Below, piece by piece: positions 8,054 through 17,094 of a stretch of DNA of 64,000 bases (within the stretch, counting starts at the first letter, position 1; the number at the start of each line of letters is the position of its first letter). The notes below the pieces were generated by a model that worked only from the letters and a program-made list of their open reading frames with translations, did not search any database and had not been told where the DNA came from. The translations under genes and the position numbers were made by a program. The stretch comes from a virus. The stretch lies in IMG/VR virus record IMGVR_UViG_3300048694_000674, positions 62,001 to 126,000 of that record. One strand, given 5' to 3'.

Positions 8054-10627
8054 ATGGCAAAAATTCAGATCAAGCGCACGTCTGTATCTGGACGCACGCC
8101 GAATACCACTAACTCAGGCAACGGTCAGTATATTGACTCTGGCGAATTTGCGCTAAACCTTGCAGATGGTATTCTGTATTCCTCAAATGGTGGTCTTATC
8201 GCAATCGGTGCTAACAACGTTGATGTTAGCGTATCAAACTCAATTAACATCGGTAATAGTAGCTCATATGTATTTGCCAATTCAACTATAATTGGTGGTA
8301 ACAGCTACAATAATCCTGCACTATTTGCACCAAATGTTAATGATCCTTATTGGTCATTTGGTTCGTTTGCCAACAGCACCGACTTCTTTATGCAAACAAG
8401 ATTCTGGGGCGGTAATGATACCAATCACGGATTCAGAATTTTCGATACAAATAGCAATACGGTTCCTTTTAAAATAGATGGTACAGGATATGTCTATTTC
8501 GACAAACTGAAAGCAAACAATACTTCAGGATCTTCTGGTCAAGTTCTTACATCAAATTCTACTGGTGGTCTATATTGGCAATCTCCTGGTGCATCTAGTG
8601 TTGATACTGATGCGCAATATACTTGGACGAACACTCATACTTTTCAGAATACTATCACATTCAGCTCTCGATTAAATGTTGGATCTAATGTATCAGTAAA
8701 CACTTCTATGATTTCTGTTGGTAATGCAACAGTAAATACTCAAATTGTTGCTGGTAACGTTATACTCCATGGTTCAGCGATAACAATTACTAACTCAACA
8801 TCGCAAATTATTATTAATGACGCTGGATATAGTATTACAGATATATCTACTGGCTCTAACACTGTTGCCAATTCATCATCTATTGTTATCGACGGTCAAT
8901 ATGTTCTCACATCAGCAACAGCTGGTGTTGCGAACGATGCATTACATTTAGGTGGTGTTGCACCAGAAGGGTATCAAACTACTGCTGGGTTAGCATCAAA
9001 TGTGGCTACTTTAACATCCAACAATACATCGTTTGTTGGATCTGTAACAGCTGCAAATGTTGTATCTAATGGCCAACTACAATCAAATCTAAGTAATTAT
9101 CAAACAACTGCAGGACTTGCTGGTAACGTGGCTACACTTGCCGCCAATTCTGCAAGCTATCTTGGAACTGTTGCAGCAGCATCCTACGTACAAAATACTG
9201 ATTCTAGAACACTTTCTGGTAATCTAAATTTCACTGGTGTAAACACATATTTTAGCAGTACAACATATTTCAATGGCAATGTGACATTTACAAACAATGC
9301 TATGATTGTTGCTAATGGATCTGGTGGAGCAAATGGAACTGTTCTTGTTTCTAATGGAACATCAATTTACTGGTCTAACAGTATTAGTACAGGTACAGTT
9401 GTTGCAACTAGCGCTCAGATTGCTGATGCTGTTAATGTTGGTAATAGCACAGTTAATGTTAGCATCAATTCTACAAGTATTTTCGTTGGTAATAGTGTAT
9501 CTAATACTGTTGTCAATACTACATTCATCGCAGTAAGTAATACTCTAAGCAATTCAGAAATATCACCACAAATGATTTTTGTTGGTAATACTTCTGCTAA
9601 TACTCTTGTAGATTTGTCTGGCGCTGGTAATAGCGTAACTGTAAGCTATGCTACACTTTATACAAACGGGTATTGTGTTGTAAATACAGCATCAAACCAT
9701 GGTGTGTTATATACCACTGGCTTAACTGTATCGATATCTAATACATCAGTCCCATATCTTAATACTGCAAATTATCCAGCTGGTTTTTTAATAAGAAAAG
9801 GTGGTATTGGGTCTAACAGTTTCTCGTTTAATATAAGTCCTTCTACCTTTGCTTCTGGTGCAAGAATTATTACATCAGCTATAAGAAGTGCTAATGTTAT
9901 TACTATCAGAACTTCACAACCACACCAATTAACAAATAATGATTTAGTAACGTTTACTGGAATTACTGGAACACTTTATACATTTATTCCACCAACTTCT
10001 ATCAATATTTCAACTGTAAATGGCGATCCTTCTGCATTTACTTACAATTGCGGTAATAATATTGGTGGAAGTATATCTGGTAATACTTACACATTTCCTA
10101 CGATGACGTCATCAGCTACTGGACCAATATTGATGGTAATCAGTAAACCAAATAATGGTTTTACAGTTGGTCAATATGTTGCCATTTCTGGTGTAACGAA
10201 TGGATCACCTGCAGGAACTTTTTATCCATCATCAAGAGGTAGTATTAATAATTATTTCAATATAAACAAAACATGGTCCATATATGCTGCAAATAGTACC
10301 ACATTTACGATCAAAGTAGGAACAAAAGTTAGCACATCGGGACCCATGGGTGGTACTGGTACAATTACTGGAGCAGCTGCGATTGCTGGTGTTTCCTACG
10401 ATGAAACCGCACCATTAACACCAGGTTCAGGGCTAGTAATACAATCATTTACTGCAAATACATTAGGTGGTGGAGCTGTTGCTAGATCAGCAAATCCAAT
10501 AGGTATTACTATTTCAAACAGTTCGTTCCAAGTTAAAGCAACACCAAATTTCTTGTACATAGGTTCAACTTCCGCAGGTTATCTATTCACGCCAACTGGC
10601 GGTAGCGCCACTTCAGGTATTCCATAA
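8054..10627 (+). CDS. Large tail fibre-like protein
   Basis: The 857-residue product starts MAKIQIKRTSVSGRTP and has GEFALNLADGILYSSNGG, the same N-terminal layout as the protein at 6230. The shaft has repeated VGNATVNTQI/NSTSIFVGN-type strands and the module 'GYQTTAGLASNVATLTSNNTSFVGSV'. About residues 620-720 form a different beta domain ('RSANVITIRTSQPHQLTNNDLVTF'), probably a globular insertion. It ends overlapping the next start by one base (TAATG). Probably a receptor-binding or fibre-shaft protein. Confidence 0.6.
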   Translation: MAKIQIKRTSVSGRTPNTTNSGNGQYIDSGEFALNLADGILYSSNGGLIAIGANNVDVSVSNSINIGNSSSYVFANSTIIGGNSYNNPALFAPNVNDPYWSFGSFANSTDFFMQTRFWGGNDTNHGFRIFDTNSNTVPFKIDGTGYVYFDKLKANNTSGSSGQVLTSNSTGGLYWQSPGASSVDTDAQYTWTNTHTFQNTITFSSRLNVGSNVSVNTSMISVGNATVNTQIVAGNVILHGSAITITNSTSQIIINDAGYSITDISTGSNTVANSSSIVIDGQYVLTSATAGVANDALHLGGVAPEGYQTTAGLASNVATLTSNNTSFVGSVTAANVVSNGQLQSNLSNYQTTAGLAGNVATLAANSASYLGTVAAASYVQNTDSRTLSGNLNFTGVNTYFSSTTYFNGNVTFTNNAMIVANGSGGANGTVLVSNGTSIYWSNSISTGTVVATSAQIADAVNVGNSTVNVSINSTSIFVGNSVSNTVVNTTFIAVSNTLSNSEISPQMIFVGNTSANTLVDLSGAGNSVTVSYATLYTNGYCVVNTASNHGVLYTTGLTVSISNTSVPYLNTANYPAGFLIRKGGIGSNSFSFNISPSTFASGARIITSAIRSANVITIRTSQPHQLTNNDLVTFTGITGTLYTFIPPTSINISTVNGDPSAFTYNCGNNIGGSISGNTYTFPTMTSSATGPILMVISKPNNGFTVGQYVAISGVTNGSPAGTFYPSSRGSINNYFNINKTWSIYAANSTTFTIKVGTKVSTSGPMGGTGTITGAAAIAGVSYDETAPLTPGSGLVIQSFTANTLGGGAVARSANPIGITISNSSFQVKATPNFLYIGSTSAGYLFTPTGGSATSGIP

Positions 10628-13600
10628 TGACTGACGTATTTCAATCTAAATTACTAACAGACAGTTTAATTATTCAATCAGTACCAGAACTTGACGGTAT
10701 TGCGAATACTGATGCAAATAACTTTTTCGTTAATACAAGTACAATTCATATTGGTAATACGTCTGTTTCAGTAACAATAACACCAAATAATGTTACAACA
10801 CCATCAGTTTTCGTTGGCGATGCTTTTCAAAATACAACTATTACACCAACAACATTAACAATACTTGATATTACTGGTGCAAATACTTACATTGACAACT
10901 TTATTGCATCTTTTCCTGCTGAAGTTATAGTTGGTGGTTCGATAACAATTACTGGTGATCTTGCTGCTAATGGCGCGACAGGAAATACTGGCCAAGTATT
11001 AGTATCAGATGGAAATGGTAGTATATACTGGGGTGACGCTAATAATACAGCGTATCTCGGTGGTGTTGCTGCAGCTGGCTATCAAACTACTGCTGGGCTT
11101 TCAGCTAATGTAGCTACTCTTACTGCGAACAATACATTATATCTTGGAGGAACTGCAGCTGCTGGTTATCAAACTACTGCTGGCTTGAATGCAAATATTG
11201 CTGCATATCTTCCAAACTATACTGGTACAGTAAATGCAACAACAATAAATGCTACGACTGCAACGTTTACTGGTAATGTATCTGTTTCTAGTCTTATTGT
11301 AACTGGCAACGTAGAAGTTATCGGTGCAAATAATCTTTCTATTTCAGATAATATGATCTATCTGAATGCAAATTCAACATATTCTAATCCTGATCTTGGA
11401 TTTGCTGGCAATTATAATGATGGTACATATCATCATGCTGGTTTCTTTAGAGATCATTCTTCTGGCGTTTGGAAAGTATTTGATAACTATGGACCAGAAC
11501 CAGATGCATCTCAGTATATTGATCAAACAAATACTACATTCCATATAGCTAACTTCCAAGCAAATGTTGTTTATGTCGGTAACACTAGTGTTTACTCAAC
11601 AGTAAACACAACAAACTTTACAGGAACTGCCAATAATACTTTATTCGTCGGCTCAGTATCTGCTGCAAATGTAGTATCAAATGCGCAGCTATCGGGTAAT
11701 TTAGCTAGTTACGCAACAACATCTAGTTTGTCTAGTTATCAAACAACTGCTGGTCTAGCAGCTAACGTAGCTACACTGACATCTAATAATTCAACTTATT
11801 TAAATGGTCAGCCAGACACATACTATACGAATGCAACAAATATTAGTTCTGGTACACTTGCTTGGGCAAGAGCTCCTGCAGGCACAGTAAACACTTCTGG
11901 TAATTTTATTATCGGTGGTAATCTCAATTTCACTGCATCAAATACATATTTCACTACAGCAATCTATGCTGCTGGTCAGGTTGTAATTAATCCTAGTGGC
12001 GATTTGGTTATCTCCAATGGAGCTGGTATCCAAGCGAATGGCACATTTGGTACAGCTGGTCAAATTTTATATACCGATGGTAGTGGTAATGATTATTGGG
12101 GCGATCCAGGAACGACAATTGCAACTGCAAACAATGCACTATATCTTGGTGGTGTCGCTGCTGCTGGTTATCAAACTACTGCTGGATTAGCATCAAATGT
12201 TGCAACGTTAACAGCGAATAATACTAGCTTTGTTGGTTCAGTATCTGCTGCAAACGTAGTATCAAACGCGCAATTATCAGCTAATTTAGCTAACTATCAG
12301 ACAACTGCTGGCTTGAACGCAAATATTGCTGCTTATCTACCAACTTATACTGGCGTGGTAAATGCATCATCTCTTACATTAGGTACAGCTGTAACTGTTA
12401 ATTCCACAGGTCTTTATACTGGTACAACAACGGATACAACAACTGGTACTGGCGCAACTATTGCTAATGATACATTGATTTTTATTGGTAATAATACTAT
12501 CAATACATCAATTACCGCTGGTTCTATATCTGTTAATGGTACGGCGGTAGTTGCCAACAGTACTGGTATTTTTACAACTAGTACAGTTAATGCAGCTTCG
12601 CACACAACAGGCGCAACTGGAACAGGTACAGGCGGCATTTCAGCCAATGTTACCACTTTATTGATTGGTAACAATACTATCAATACAACAATTACTTCTG
12701 CAGGATTGACTGTTAATGGAACTGCAGTAGTCGCCAACTCTTCTGGCGTATATACCACTGGTACAATTAATGCTACTTCTTTTACGATTGGTACGACAAC
12801 AACAGTAAATTCAACTGCAGTATATGTTTCAAATACAACTGGTAACGTAACAATTGGACCTTACGGCGTAACTATTACAGCCAATGGTTTAGGTTACCTT
12901 ACAATGGGTAATACCACCGTAAATACTGTCGTTAACGCAACATCAGTTTATATAGCCAATACAACTGGTAATGTTATTATGTCTCCCTATGGAATCACAG
13001 TAGCTGCCAATGGTCTTGGTTTTTATAAACTTGGCAACTCAACAGTAAATTCGACATCTAATGCATCTGGATTCTTTACAACTGGTACAGCTAACGCTTC
13101 ATCATTAACTGTTGGCACTAATTTTATTGCAAACACAACACAGCTGACAATAACAATCCCACTTTCTGCTAATGGTGGCACAGGATCAGCTGGGCAGGTA
13201 TTGACTTCTAATGGTGCTACTGGCGCTCCATATTGGGCAACTGGTGGTGGTGGTGGATTTTCGAACGGGCAATCTATATCTGTAAATAATTTCGTAATTA
13301 CTGGAGCTTTTACAGCAAATAGCGCTAATGGTACAGCAGGACAAATTCTTACCTCCAATGGTTCCGCAACATACTGGTCAACTTTACCATCAGCTGTAAG
13401 ACAACAATTTACAGGCGACGGTTCAACGACAATATTCACAGTTACTGGTGGGTATTCAGCCAATAATTTGGATGTTTTTGTTAATGGTGTTAAAGTAAGA
13501 AATGGTACAGATGTAACAGTAACGAATGGATCTACATTTACATTTACATTAGCTCCACCTAACGGTTCATTAATTGATGTGATCGGTTCAGCAGCATCGG

Positions 13601-14019
13601 GCGGCGGCGGTTTCACAAATGGTCAGTCGATATCAGTAAACAATTTCGTAATTACTGGTGCATTTACAGCAAACAGTTCTAATGGTACAGCTGGCCAAGT
13701 ATTAACAACTAATGGTTCTGCTACATACTGGTCAACAGTATCTATTCCTATGGTCGTTGTTACTGGAACAACTCAGACAGCTACTATAAATAACAGGTAT
13801 GTACTGACCAATGCTGCGGCAACAACAGTAACGTTACCAGCATCTCCTTCTGCTGGCGATACTCTTTATATTGTTGTAGCAAATGGCTTAGCAACAAATA
13901 TAGTTGCCAGAAATGGTAATAAAATTATGTCTACTAGCGAAGACTTAACATTAGATGTGAATTATTATTCGTTGGGTCTTATGTATGTTAATTCAACTTT
14001 AGGATGGGTGATTATATGA
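10627..14019 (+). CDS. Very large tail fibre-like protein
   Basis: The 1130-residue product is low in charge and made of short repeats. GGVAAAGYQTTAGLxANVATL occurs at least three times, followed by V-N-S-T-x-x-YV/I-x-N-T-T-G-N-V strands. Two copies of a 'NGQSISVNNFVITGAFTANS' module flank an 'FTGDGSTTIFTV..LDVFVNGVKV' domain near residues 930-990. The last 90 residues (beginning VVVTGTTQTATINNRYVLTN) look like a compact beta domain seen at fibre ends. It is translationally coupled to the upstream gene. Confidence 0.6.
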   Translation: MTDVFQSKLLTDSLIIQSVPELDGIANTDANNFFVNTSTIHIGNTSVSVTITPNNVTTPSVFVGDAFQNTTITPTTLTILDITGANTYIDNFIASFPAEVIVGGSITITGDLAANGATGNTGQVLVSDGNGSIYWGDANNTAYLGGVAAAGYQTTAGLSANVATLTANNTLYLGGTAAAGYQTTAGLNANIAAYLPNYTGTVNATTINATTATFTGNVSVSSLIVTGNVEVIGANNLSISDNMIYLNANSTYSNPDLGFAGNYNDGTYHHAGFFRDHSSGVWKVFDNYGPEPDASQYIDQTNTTFHIANFQANVVYVGNTSVYSTVNTTNFTGTANNTLFVGSVSAANVVSNAQLSGNLASYATTSSLSSYQTTAGLAANVATLTSNNSTYLNGQPDTYYTNATNISSGTLAWARAPAGTVNTSGNFIIGGNLNFTASNTYFTTAIYAAGQVVINPSGDLVISNGAGIQANGTFGTAGQILYTDGSGNDYWGDPGTTIATANNALYLGGVAAAGYQTTAGLASNVATLTANNTSFVGSVSAANVVSNAQLSANLANYQTTAGLNANIAAYLPTYTGVVNASSLTLGTAVTVNSTGLYTGTTTDTTTGTGATIANDTLIFIGNNTINTSITAGSISVNGTAVVANSTGIFTTSTVNAASHTTGATGTGTGGISANVTTLLIGNNTINTTITSAGLTVNGTAVVANSSGVYTTGTINATSFTIGTTTTVNSTAVYVSNTTGNVTIGPYGVTITANGLGYLTMGNTTVNTVVNATSVYIANTTGNVIMSPYGITVAANGLGFYKLGNSTVNSTSNASGFFTTGTANASSLTVGTNFIANTTQLTITIPLSANGGTGSAGQVLTSNGATGAPYWATGGGGGFSNGQSISVNNFVITGAFTANSANGTAGQILTSNGSATYWSTLPSAVRQQFTGDGSTTIFTVTGGYSANNLDVFVNGVKVRNGTDVTVTNGSTFTFTLAPPNGSLIDVIGSAASGGGGFTNGQSISVNNFVITGAFTANSSNGTAGQVLTTNGSATYWSTVSIPMVVVTGTTQTATINNRYVLTNAAATTVTLPASPSAGDTLYIVVANGLATNIVARNGNKIMSTSEDLTLDVNYYSLGLMYVNSTLGWVII

Positions 14020-14744
14020 AGAAAATTTTTATTGGTACTCCTGCATATGATGGTAAAGTCGATGTTCCTTATGCGATGGCGCTGCTGGATACATGCGAAT
14101 TATTGAAGTCCTGTTTTTATGAACCAATCGTAAGAGTTCCTGTTTCTGGTTCTCTTCTTGTTGCAGAAAGAAATAGATTAATTGAAATGTTTTGGCAATC
14201 AAATGCTGATTATATGTTGTGTATTGATAGCGATTTAGGTTGGAATCCATATTCAGTAATAAGATTATTAAATTCTGGTAAGGACGTATGCGGTGGTGTT
14301 TATCCTGGCAGAAAGGGAAATGGATTTACATTTAGACCATCTCTTCAGCCAGATAAACAAATTGAAATGTGTCCAGAAACTAAATTGTTGAAAATGGAAT
14401 ATATTCCAGCTGGATTTATGCTTTTTAGTAGAAAAGTTATTGCTGCTATGAGAGAGAAATTTCCAGAACTATATTATTCCCCAAAAGATCCAAGAAATGA
14501 TTCTGAAAGTGCATTTTGTTTCTTTGATACACAGGTTTATGAAGGCGAATTTTGGGGCGAAGACTACGTATTTTGTAGAAGGGTAAGAGAAGCTGGTTTT
14601 GATATTTGGGTTGATCCGATGATTGAGTTTAATCATGGTGGAACATGTGGTGCATTGATTCAGTCTCTTACTACTGATAAGAAATTAGCAGGGGTAACAG
14701 AAATAAATGACATCACCAGCGAAATCCAGCACGCCTCAGCTTAA
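14016..14744 (+). CDS. GT-A family glycosyltransferase-like protein
   Basis: The start at 14016 (ATGA overlap with the fibre stop) is preferred to an ATG 12 bp upstream because the family begins directly with KIFIGTPAYDG. The product has 242 residues. Residues 1-10 form the first beta strand, and DSD at 71-73 within CIDSDLGW is the likely nucleotide-sugar/metal-binding DxD. GGVYPGRK near 90 and WGEDYVFCRR near 190 match two other proteins in this window (20172 and 53887). Its position inside a fibre cassette suggests glycosylation of fibres or of host surface. The acceptor is unknown. Confidence 0.6.
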   Translation: MKKIFIGTPAYDGKVDVPYAMALLDTCELLKSCFYEPIVRVPVSGSLLVAERNRLIEMFWQSNADYMLCIDSDLGWNPYSVIRLLNSGKDVCGGVYPGRKGNGFTFRPSLQPDKQIEMCPETKLLKMEYIPAGFMLFSRKVIAAMREKFPELYYSPKDPRNDSESAFCFFDTQVYEGEFWGEDYVFCRRVREAGFDIWVDPMIEFNHGGTCGALIQSLTTDKKLAGVTEINDITSEIQHASA

Positions 14745-15876
14745 CATTGGTGAATTTGTTACCGTTGTAAGTGCTAATTTAGTTCATCAATCAACATTAT
14801 CTGCACCATCAACTGTTCAGAATAAATTTCTGACAGTTGGCGGTTATTATAACCAAGCAGATTATCCTGCTCTTTATGCTCAAATTGGATTGATAGGCGC
14901 ATTCCCAACTACACCAAGAACATCTAATACTAGCTCAAATATAAACTCAGTAACCTATGGTAATGGTCTATATGTTTATGGAGGAGCTGGTGGCGTATTG
15001 GCAACTTCTACGGATGCGATAACTTGGGCAACACAAGCGAGTGGCACAACATCAGTAATTAACTCAGTAACCTATGGTGCTGGTGTATACGCATATGCTG
15101 GAACTGGTGGTGTATTAAAAACATCTACAGATGGTGTTACTTGGACGACACGAACATCTGGAACCGCATCAGCTTTACAAGTAATCACATATACTAATGG
15201 TATATTTTTGTATGGAGGAGCTGGTGGAGTATTGGCAACTTCTACTGATGCTATTACTTGGTCGTCAAAAACTTCTGGAACTACTTCTCAAATAAACCAC
15301 ATAACCTATGGTAATGGTTTATATTTTTATGATACAAATCCAGGTTCTGCGAACGTTGGTTCATCATCAGATGCAACAACATGGACAACAACTATTAATA
15401 CTGGTTTAACAGCAACAATTAAGACTGGTGTTGTTTATGGTAATGGTATATATGTGGTTGGTGACAGATTAGGATCCGTGGCTACATCAACTAACGGTAC
15501 ATCTTGGTCAAATACCAAACCTACTTCAACTGCAATTATTCATATGGCGTATGGTAATGGGTTATTTGTTTATGGCGGTGTTGCTGGTATTCTTGCTACT
15601 TCTGTTGATGGTGTTACATGGACAACTGTATCTTCAAATACAACATCAACAATACAGTGGATAACTTATGGAAATAATTTGTATGTTTATGTTACGCAAT
15701 TGGGAGGAATTATAACATCAAAATCATTTACAGCAGAATATTCTACCTATTATGATGCAACAAGTCAATTTTATGCGCCAGCTTTTACATCTACTGATTT
15801 GTTGACAGTTCAAGCAACATCAACATTGTTATCTTCAGCTGTTTATACTACTACGTATGTGAGGGCAAAAAAATGA
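14707..15876 (+). CDS. Beta-propeller fibre protein with split tail-collar-like domain
   Basis: The product has 389 residues. Residues about 46-64 (GGYYNQADYPALYAQIGLIG) look like the first half of a phage tail-collar domain. The last 40 residues (SQFYAPAFTSTDLLTV...TYVRAKK) look like its second half. Between them are about seven repeats of roughly 40 residues, each with YGNGLYVYGGAGG and TSTDAITW, recalling BNR/sialidase-type propeller blades. The start overlaps the glycosyltransferase gene by 38 bp. Probably a receptor-binding tip; glycan binding is a guess. Confidence 0.6.
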   Translation: MTSPAKSSTPQLNIGEFVTVVSANLVHQSTLSAPSTVQNKFLTVGGYYNQADYPALYAQIGLIGAFPTTPRTSNTSSNINSVTYGNGLYVYGGAGGVLATSTDAITWATQASGTTSVINSVTYGAGVYAYAGTGGVLKTSTDGVTWTTRTSGTASALQVITYTNGIFLYGGAGGVLATSTDAITWSSKTSGTTSQINHITYGNGLYFYDTNPGSANVGSSSDATTWTTTINTGLTATIKTGVVYGNGIYVVGDRLGSVATSTNGTSWSNTKPTSTAIIHMAYGNGLFVYGGVAGILATSVDGVTWTTVSSNTTSTIQWITYGNNLYVYVTQLGGIITSKSFTAEYSTYYDATSQFYAPAFTSTDLLTVQATSTLLSSAVYTTTYVRAKK

Positions 15877-17093
15877 CATCGATTAAAAAACTAAGCTCTC
15901 CTCAAGTAGAATTTGGCGAATACTTTACAGCTGTATCAGCAAATATTATTCATCAAGAAACACGTGGAGCAAATTCTGTTCAAAATGATGCTAACAATTC
16001 TGCTGTGTTTCTCAAAGATAATGCTGCATATAGTCAGGCGACATATCCAGATCTGTATAATAGACTTGGACTAATTGGAGCTGGTGTTACTACACCAATA
16101 ACTTCTGGTACTGCGGCTACAATTCAAAAGATTGTATATGGGAATGGAATTTATCTTTATGGAGCTTCTGATGGAACTGTGGGGACTTCTACTGATGGTG
16201 TAACTTGGACAACTAGATCTGTCACAACTGTTACTGCTATAGTTGATTTAGATTATGGTAATGGTATTTTTGCTTTTGCTGCTAACCCACAATCAGTAAG
16301 ATATGGAACTTCTACTGATGGCGTAACTTGGACAACACAAACTTCTGATTCGAATCCAGTCGTTGCATTGACTTATGGAAATGGTATATTCATAGTAAGC
16401 AAAAGTTTAGGTGGTGGTACAGGCGCGTCTTTGCAAAAATCTACAGATGGACTCAACTACAGCACAACGGGTATTGCAACTCCATCTTCTTCATCACCAA
16501 TTAACAGTCTTTTTTATGCCTCTAGTGGATTATGGCTGTGTTGTAATCAAGACGCAACACAGTATGTAAAATCTTCAACAGATAATGGAGCATCATGGTC
16601 ATCTTCTGGTACATTAGGTTTTGGTGCATCGACAGCAAAAACATTTGGTTATGGTAATGGTTTATATGTTTTAGTTTCAACAAATGCAACTTTATACACA
16701 TCAACCAATGGAACAACATGGACATCCAGAACTTCTGGTACTGCATCAGCTATTAATACGGTAACATATGGTAATGGTTTATATGTTTATGGAGCTGCTA
16801 GCGGTACATACGTTACATCAACAGATGCAATTACATGGAATCAAGCTTTATCAGTTGTTGGTTCTATTACCTTTTCCTGTTCTTCATACATGAATAGTAA
16901 ATATTATTTTGGAGGCGGTTCTGGTTCGATAACAACATCAACAACTATGACAAATGTTGAATATTCTCCATATTATACTGCCGCTTCTCAATTCTATATA
17001 CCACCACTAACAGAATCAAGTACTTTGACGTTGCAAGCAACAACCACTTTATTATCTTCAGCAATTTATTCAACTTATATAAGAGCAAAATAA
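15873..17093 (+). CDS. Beta-propeller fibre protein, second paralogue
   Basis: The 406-residue product overlaps the previous gene by ATGA. It has the same layout: an N-terminal SPQVEFGEYFTAVSANIIHQ segment, YSQATYPDLYNRLGLIG (collar-like), about seven propeller-like repeats (YGNGIYLYGAS, TSTDGVTWTT), and a C-terminal FYIPPL...TYIRAK. The three genes 14707, 15873 and 17095 are clearly paralogous and arose by duplication. Confidence 0.6.
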   Translation: MTSIKKLSSPQVEFGEYFTAVSANIIHQETRGANSVQNDANNSAVFLKDNAAYSQATYPDLYNRLGLIGAGVTTPITSGTAATIQKIVYGNGIYLYGASDGTVGTSTDGVTWTTRSVTTVTAIVDLDYGNGIFAFAANPQSVRYGTSTDGVTWTTQTSDSNPVVALTYGNGIFIVSKSLGGGTGASLQKSTDGLNYSTTGIATPSSSSPINSLFYASSGLWLCCNQDATQYVKSSTDNGASWSSSGTLGFGASTAKTFGYGNGLYVLVSTNATLYTSTNGTTWTSRTSGTASAINTVTYGNGLYVYGAASGTYVTSTDAITWNQALSVVGSITFSCSSYMNSKYYFGGGSGSITTSTTMTNVEYSPYYTAASQFYIPPLTESSTLTLQATTTLLSSAIYSTYIRAK

Positions 17094-17094
17094 A

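Noticed and set aside
13023-13616. - strand open frame of 197 codons
   Set aside because: It lies opposite the fibre gene at 10627, has a Val/Pro/Ala-rich composition mirroring Asn/Gly/Thr codons, and lacks a start signal.
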